A stretch of DNA of 64,000 bases from the NCBI GenBank assembly GCA_029432815.1, contig JAROBA010000005.1:96942-160941 (forward strand), in the 5' to 3' direction. The notes beneath the pieces were generated by a model. That model saw only the letters and a program-made list of their open reading frames with translations. It did not search any database and had not been told where the DNA came from. This DNA is from Pontiellaceae bacterium B1224 (GTDB lineage: Bacteria; Verrucomicrobiota; Kiritimatiellia; Kiritimatiellales; Pontiellaceae). The position numbers and the translations under genes were made by a program. Shown here one piece after another: positions 61,022 through 64,000 of this stretch; position 1 is the stretch's first letter, and each line of letters opens with the position of its first letter.

Positions 61022-61768
61022 TTATTTTGAAAGTGCTGACCCTATTTCCGACGCCACTTTTTCGGCCAGATAGGCCGAGCCTTCCGGTGAATAGTGAACA
61101 TCGCCTTTTTGCCGCTGGATTTCGTCATATCTTAAAAGCGCATGGGCATGCAGGTCGTTAATCAATACCCCGTTTTCCTTCATAATTTTTTCGGCGATTT
61201 GGTTGTAGATCAAATCATCCCCCAGTTTGCGTCCCGCTTCGTGTTCCGGAACCGGCGTGGTGGTGCACCAGATCAGGGTTGCCCCGGTTTTCTTCATCCG
61301 GGCAACAAGCTGCTCCATATTCGCCCGATACTGTTCCGGTGTCGCCGTGATGGTGCCATTGACCTTGTCCCGATAGCCCTGCGTTTTGGATTCGGGATTC
61401 CGGTAGCACAGATCCCACAGGCCCCAGTTAAAATGAATGACGTCCCACTTGCCGGGTTTCATCGCCAGCCACTTATCCAGGTTTTTGAGTCCGAATGCAG
61501 TGTTTTTTCCATTGCTTGGAATCCGGAACACATCCGCCTTTCCCGCCAGTAATTTCCGTACATCCACCGTATAGGCATTCGAAATGGAATCGCCGATCAG
61601 CAGCACATTCGGCAACTCGGGATGATCCTTCGGATTATTAAATGCCTTCGCATATTCCGGCCCCTCAAACAGCTCTTCCTGACTGGCCAGCTCTTCACCG
61701 AACAAGGTGTTCGAGAAAAAAAACGCGGTTGATATCAGGAATAAAAAAGTAATCCGATTTAATTTCAT
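61022..61768 (-). CDS. Secreted SGNH/GDSL esterase
   Basis: About 248 residues from the ATG at 61768 (AAAGGA upstream); the frame is open to 61810. A signal peptide ([19 protein letters not shown]) is followed by the SGNH fold: block [13 protein letters not shown] (nucleophile Ser), the block III position in [11 protein letters not shown] (where NxND is usual, here WGLWDL), and block [16 protein letters not shown] (Asp and His). Similar proteins are deacetylases or sulfate-independent esterases of polysaccharides. Its place between the GH29-like and GH95 genes (43 and 23 bp gaps) suggests removal of acetyl groups from the fucose-rich glycan. Confidence 0.88.
   Translation of the reverse strand: MKLNRITFLFLISTAFFFSNTLFGEELASQEELFEGPEYAKAFNNPKDHPELPNVLLIGDSISNAYTVDVRKLLAGKADVFRIPSNGKNTAFGLKNLDKWLAMKPGKWDVIHFNWGLWDLCYRNPESKTQGYRDKVNGTITATPEQYRANMEQLVARMKKTGATLIWCTTTPVPEHEAGRKLGDDLIYNQIAEKIMKENGVLINDLHAHALLRYDEIQRQKGDVHYSPEGSAYLAEKVASEIGSALSK
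61507..61521. repeat. Dispersed palindrome, one mismatch
   Basis: TTCCATTGCTTGGAA, inside the SGNH esterase gene (PSNGKN). Confidence 0.55.
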
Positions 61769-61811
61769 AGTTAATCCTTTCTGGAAATTTAACGTGTTCC
61801 TAAACGACACC

Positions 61812-63389
61812 TCAGCGGAGAGTGGCCTTTAGCTCTTTGAGTAATTCAAAGGATGCCGGGGAGACGGAGCCGTCTTCATACATTTCCAGGTTGATTGAGA
61901 TGGGGTAACGGTTTTCCCGGGCCTGCTTCACAAATCCCGCCAATTTTTCCACACTGTATTTCGGCTTCGGAATCGGAGTGTTTTCCTCGATATGCCCCCA
62001 TCTGCGCTCCAGAATAAAGCAGCCATGCGCCTGCAGTCCCTGCTGGCGCCCGCTCGTAAACACGCCATCTTCCAGCTCCACCGGCTTGAAGGATTTTTTT
62101 CCCTCGCCGCCGTAATAATCCTGATATTCGGTAACGCGGGGTTTGATCCAGGAATTATAGGCAACCAGCCGTTCGGGATTGCCGGTTTTTGCCACTGCCG
62201 TGAGCTCCTTGAACGGCGCCGTCATAATACCTTCCGCCCCTGAAGACCCGTCGAAGTGGCAGTTCAGATAGCGGGCTCCGCCATCAAACCACCAGCCGTC
62301 CAGCTTGTCGCCGTAACGAGCCCCCACTTCCGAAATGATGCTCTTCCAGTTTACATAGAGTTCTGTTTTATCCGCCTTATATCCGCCGGCCGCCTCCAGC
62401 CATTCTTTATCCTGCGAGTGGTAGCATTCGTAGCCGTAGTGGTAATAGAAAATCAGCCGAACCCCCTTTTCATGAAGCCGCTCCGCCATCTCGCCCAATA
62501 AGTCCCGACGGGTGGTGCGCCCCGCAAGAATTGCATCCAGCGACTCAACAGGAGCTGAGATATACTGATTCCCCCAGGTTATTGACCAAACGACATAGCT
62601 TGCTCCCGATGCATTAACTAAATCCATCAGCTGGTCCAGATCAAAATCGTTCACTTTCTGTTCCCACTCCTTGATTTTCCCGGTGGGCGGGGTGGCTCGA
62701 TTCGTCCACTGGAACATCAGTCCATATCCGGCATCTTTAAACCAGTCCGGCTGCGTTCGCATCGCCGCGGCATCCTGCAAGACCGCCTTCCGGGCCTCCG
62801 GTTTCGCCAGCTCCAGTGCACTCAGCATAAAGTTTCCGGCGCGTTTAGCCTTCCCGGCAGCAGCAGACTCAACCTCCAGGCCCACTTTGTTTTCGCCGGC
62901 TTTCAAGCGGAGGTTCCCCAGTTCAATGCGATGCCAGTCCGACTCGACAAGGCTTACGGCCTGTTCCTGTCCATTGCAGGTAACAGCCAGACGGGATCCT
63001 TTCCCTTTCACGGACGCCGTCACGCCATACAGCCCGTCCTCCGGCACTTCCACCGTCCATTCAACCCGGCCGGGTCCCGCTTTTTTCGCGGCGCACCACA
63101 GGATCATATAGTTTTTGACCACCGGACGTATGTTATCGTCCATTTCACCGAGGTTCGGTGCCAGCATGTTGACCGCATCCGGATCAAGCTTCAGCACGGC
63201 CGGCGCGGCGAGCGTCACCTGGTCTGCCGTGACCGCATAGGGATCAATCGCTTTCGTCTGTCCCGCAAAAGTACTCGCCGCAAGGACAGCTCCGCACATG
63301 ACCGGCAGAATATGTTTTAATCCGGCAGTTACAACGCGTTCTCCCAACACAGGGTTCATTCGCACTATCTTCATACATCTCATTCCCAT
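61812..63389 (-). CDS. Secreted GH29-like alpha-L-fucosidase with N-terminal binding domain
   Basis: Up to 525 residues; ATG 63374 (MKIVRMNPVLG) and ATG 63389 are both possible. A hydrophobic leader (ILPVMCGAVLAASTFAG) is followed by a beta-sandwich domain of about 130 residues (VEWTVEVPEDGLYGVTASVKG, WHRIELGNLRLKAGENKVGLEV) of the CBM35-like type. From about residue 205 it is a GH29-like TIM barrel: WFKDAGYGLMFQWTNRATPP, LMDLVNASGASYVVWSITWG, RLIFYYHYGYECYHSQDKEW and YGDKLDGWWFDGGARY, where the Asp of WFDGG is the expected nucleophile. The family's acid/base is variable and was not located. Such enzymes release terminal fucose. It is the first of the linked fucosidase/esterase/sulfatase run down to 55.3 kb. 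Confidence 0.82.
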   Translation of the reverse strand: MGMRCMKIVRMNPVLGERVVTAGLKHILPVMCGAVLAASTFAGQTKAIDPYAVTADQVTLAAPAVLKLDPDAVNMLAPNLGEMDDNIRPVVKNYMILWCAAKKAGPGRVEWTVEVPEDGLYGVTASVKGKGSRLAVTCNGQEQAVSLVESDWHRIELGNLRLKAGENKVGLEVESAAAGKAKRAGNFMLSALELAKPEARKAVLQDAAAMRTQPDWFKDAGYGLMFQWTNRATPPTGKIKEWEQKVNDFDLDQLMDLVNASGASYVVWSITWGNQYISAPVESLDAILAGRTTRRDLLGEMAERLHEKGVRLIFYYHYGYECYHSQDKEWLEAAGGYKADKTELYVNWKSIISEVGARYGDKLDGWWFDGGARYLNCHFDGSSGAEGIMTAPFKELTAVAKTGNPERLVAYNSWIKPRVTEYQDYYGGEGKKSFKPVELEDGVFTSGRQQGLQAHGCFILERRWGHIEENTPIPKPKYSVEKLAGFVKQARENRYPISINLEMYEDGSVSPASFELLKELKATLR

Positions 63390-63483
63390 TTTGTTCTCTC
63401 AGCTTTCTTTTCAGCGATTCCCGTGCCGCCCATTGGAGCATAATAATCAGCAAGGAGCAGTTTTTCCGGTGCTAACGGCCGGC

Positions 63484-63505
63484 GCACTTCGGCCGATCGA
63501 AGTGC
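63484..63505. terminator. 8-bp inverted repeat after the last gene
   Basis: GCACTTCG-6 nt-CGAAGTGC, about 19 bp after the stop codon at 63524 on the minus strand. It lacks a T-tract, so it may be a REP-like dyad rather than an intrinsic terminator. The 134-bp gap to the GH29-like gene holds nothing else recognised. Confidence 0.4.
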
Positions 63506-63523
63506 CCGTTCAATCCGATTCTT

Positions 63524-64000
63524 TTATTCACTCTCAAGTTTATAGAACAGCCCTGGCTCACTGTCGATTCCAAGTTCAACCGGCGATGTGCCGCTGGTAG
63601 CCACACCCCATCCGTCGGGAATCATCAGGTTGGCATTGGTCAGCACATTATAGCTGCCGCCGCCTGCCCAGGAGAGGCTCAGTGATCCGGCGGACAGGAT
63701 CGCGCTGACCACCGGCTCAATGGCGCTGGACGTGCCGCTCAGTACAATATCGTCCATCCAGTTGGACTGGTTTTCGAGGTTGTGTCCCCGCTGTCCGGAA
63801 AAGCCCCAGATGAAGGTGACGGTGGTATCCGTCAGCTCTGTCAGACCCGTTAGTGTTACCGTGGCGACACCCTCAGGATCATTCTCATAGCCCGCCGTCG
63901 TATCGTTCCAGACCGATCCACGGCTGTACTCGTTGGTGGTGGTTCCCTCGATAACCTTTAAGTACCACATCAGGCTGCTGTCATCATTGATCGTATGATG
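63524..64000 (-). CDS. C-terminal part of a secreted protein (start outside window)
   Basis: The frame is open to the right edge, so about 158 C-terminal residues are seen. The text looks beta-rich: WYLKVIEGTTTNEYSRGSVW, VTFIWGFSGQRGHNLENQSN, WMDDIVLSGTSSAIEP. This style is seen in lectin-like jelly-roll domains of verrucomicrobial secreted proteins. The last 60 residues (LSLSWAGGGSYNVLTNANL, GIDSEPGLFYKLESE) are the short C-terminal module also seen at the ends of the LamG/PKD proteins. The catalytic or binding part lies outside the window, so no function is offered. Confidence 0.75.
   Translation of the reverse strand, partial: HHTINDDSSLMWYLKVIEGTTTNEYSRGSVWNDTTAGYENDPEGVATVTLTGLTELTDTTVTFIWGFSGQRGHNLENQSNWMDDIVLSGTSSAIEPVVSAILSAGSLSLSWAGGGSYNVLTNANLMIPDGWGVATSGTSPVELGIDSEPGLFYKLESE

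Noticed and set aside
407..61521. Reading the TTCCAA-N3-TTGGAA palindrome as a LacI-type operator
   Set aside because: Half or more of the copies lie deep inside coding regions of unrelated genes, which does not fit an ordinary operator set; a genome-wide element is the better description.
1..64000. tRNA, rRNA, CRISPR or riboswitch
   Set aside because: Inspection of the intergenic gaps showed no cloverleaf, no regularly spaced direct repeats and no known riboswitch core; with no covariance search available, only an obvious case would have been seen.

Overview
The window looks like a carbohydrate-degradation island of a marine, Verrucomicrobia-related bacterium; Kiritimatiellota (Pontiella-like) is my best guess. 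This is inference. It rests on many long secreted modular proteins, a PEP-CTERM sorting signal, sulfatases, Verrucomicrobia-style C-terminal modules, and ECF-sigma/Ser-Thr-kinase pairs of the kind known from Planctomycetes and Verrucomicrobia. No rRNA, tRNA, CRISPR array, replication origin or intact insertion sequence was seen.

Layout. 1-8.9 kb: minus-strand secreted proteins (a partial module protein, an Ig-like/jelly-roll protein, a module protein, a PEP-CTERM protein and a GH141-like beta-helix enzyme), most with their own promoter and strong terminator. 9.4-12.0 kb: sigma factor plus membrane kinase. 12.3-19.7 kb: a LamG/PKD protein, a tandem pair of GH43 enzymes, a shortened GH86-like protein and a SurA-like protein. 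19.7-25.9 kb: a large beta-helix protein, a collapsed pseudogene, a SASA-type esterase and a stand-alone module. 26.0-33.2 kb: a tightly packed operon (beta-propeller glycosidase-like protein, sulfatase, beta-helix protein). 33.6-35.8 kb, plus strand: a heparinase II/III-type lyase. 35.9-42.5 kb: second sigma/kinase pair, a beta-helix protein, a vWA membrane protein and a LacI regulator. 43-45.2 kb: a LamG/PKD protein. 45.5-51.2 kb, plus strand: LacI regulator, beta-helix protein, two aldo/keto reductases and a mutarotase. 51.3-64 kb, minus strand: a 1278-aa beta-helix protein, an alpha/beta hydrolase, a small secreted protein, a sulfatase, a GH95 fucosidase, an SGNH esterase, a GH29-like fucosidase and the end of another secreted protein.

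Function. GH95, GH29-like and GH141-like enzymes, sulfatases and esterases suggest breakdown of a sulfated, fucose-containing polysaccharide such as fucoidan. The GH86-like and lyase genes point to further algal glycans. The aldo/keto reductases and mutarotase would process released sugars.

Two signals not explained by gene content stand out. (1) A bipartite promoter, TGTCCYAAT-N15-TCATAW with fixed spacing, occurs eight times, always correctly oriented 40-140 bp before a gene start, including before the first sigma/kinase operon itself. This suggests an autoregulated sigma regulon for secreted degradative proteins. (2) A 15-bp palindrome, TTCCAA-N3-TTGGAA, occurs 11 times perfectly and about 11 more times with one mismatch, in genes and between them, against about 0.004 expected. 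In addition, a roughly 160-residue beta-rich domain and a roughly 120-residue C-terminal module are shuffled among many proteins, with several decayed copies.
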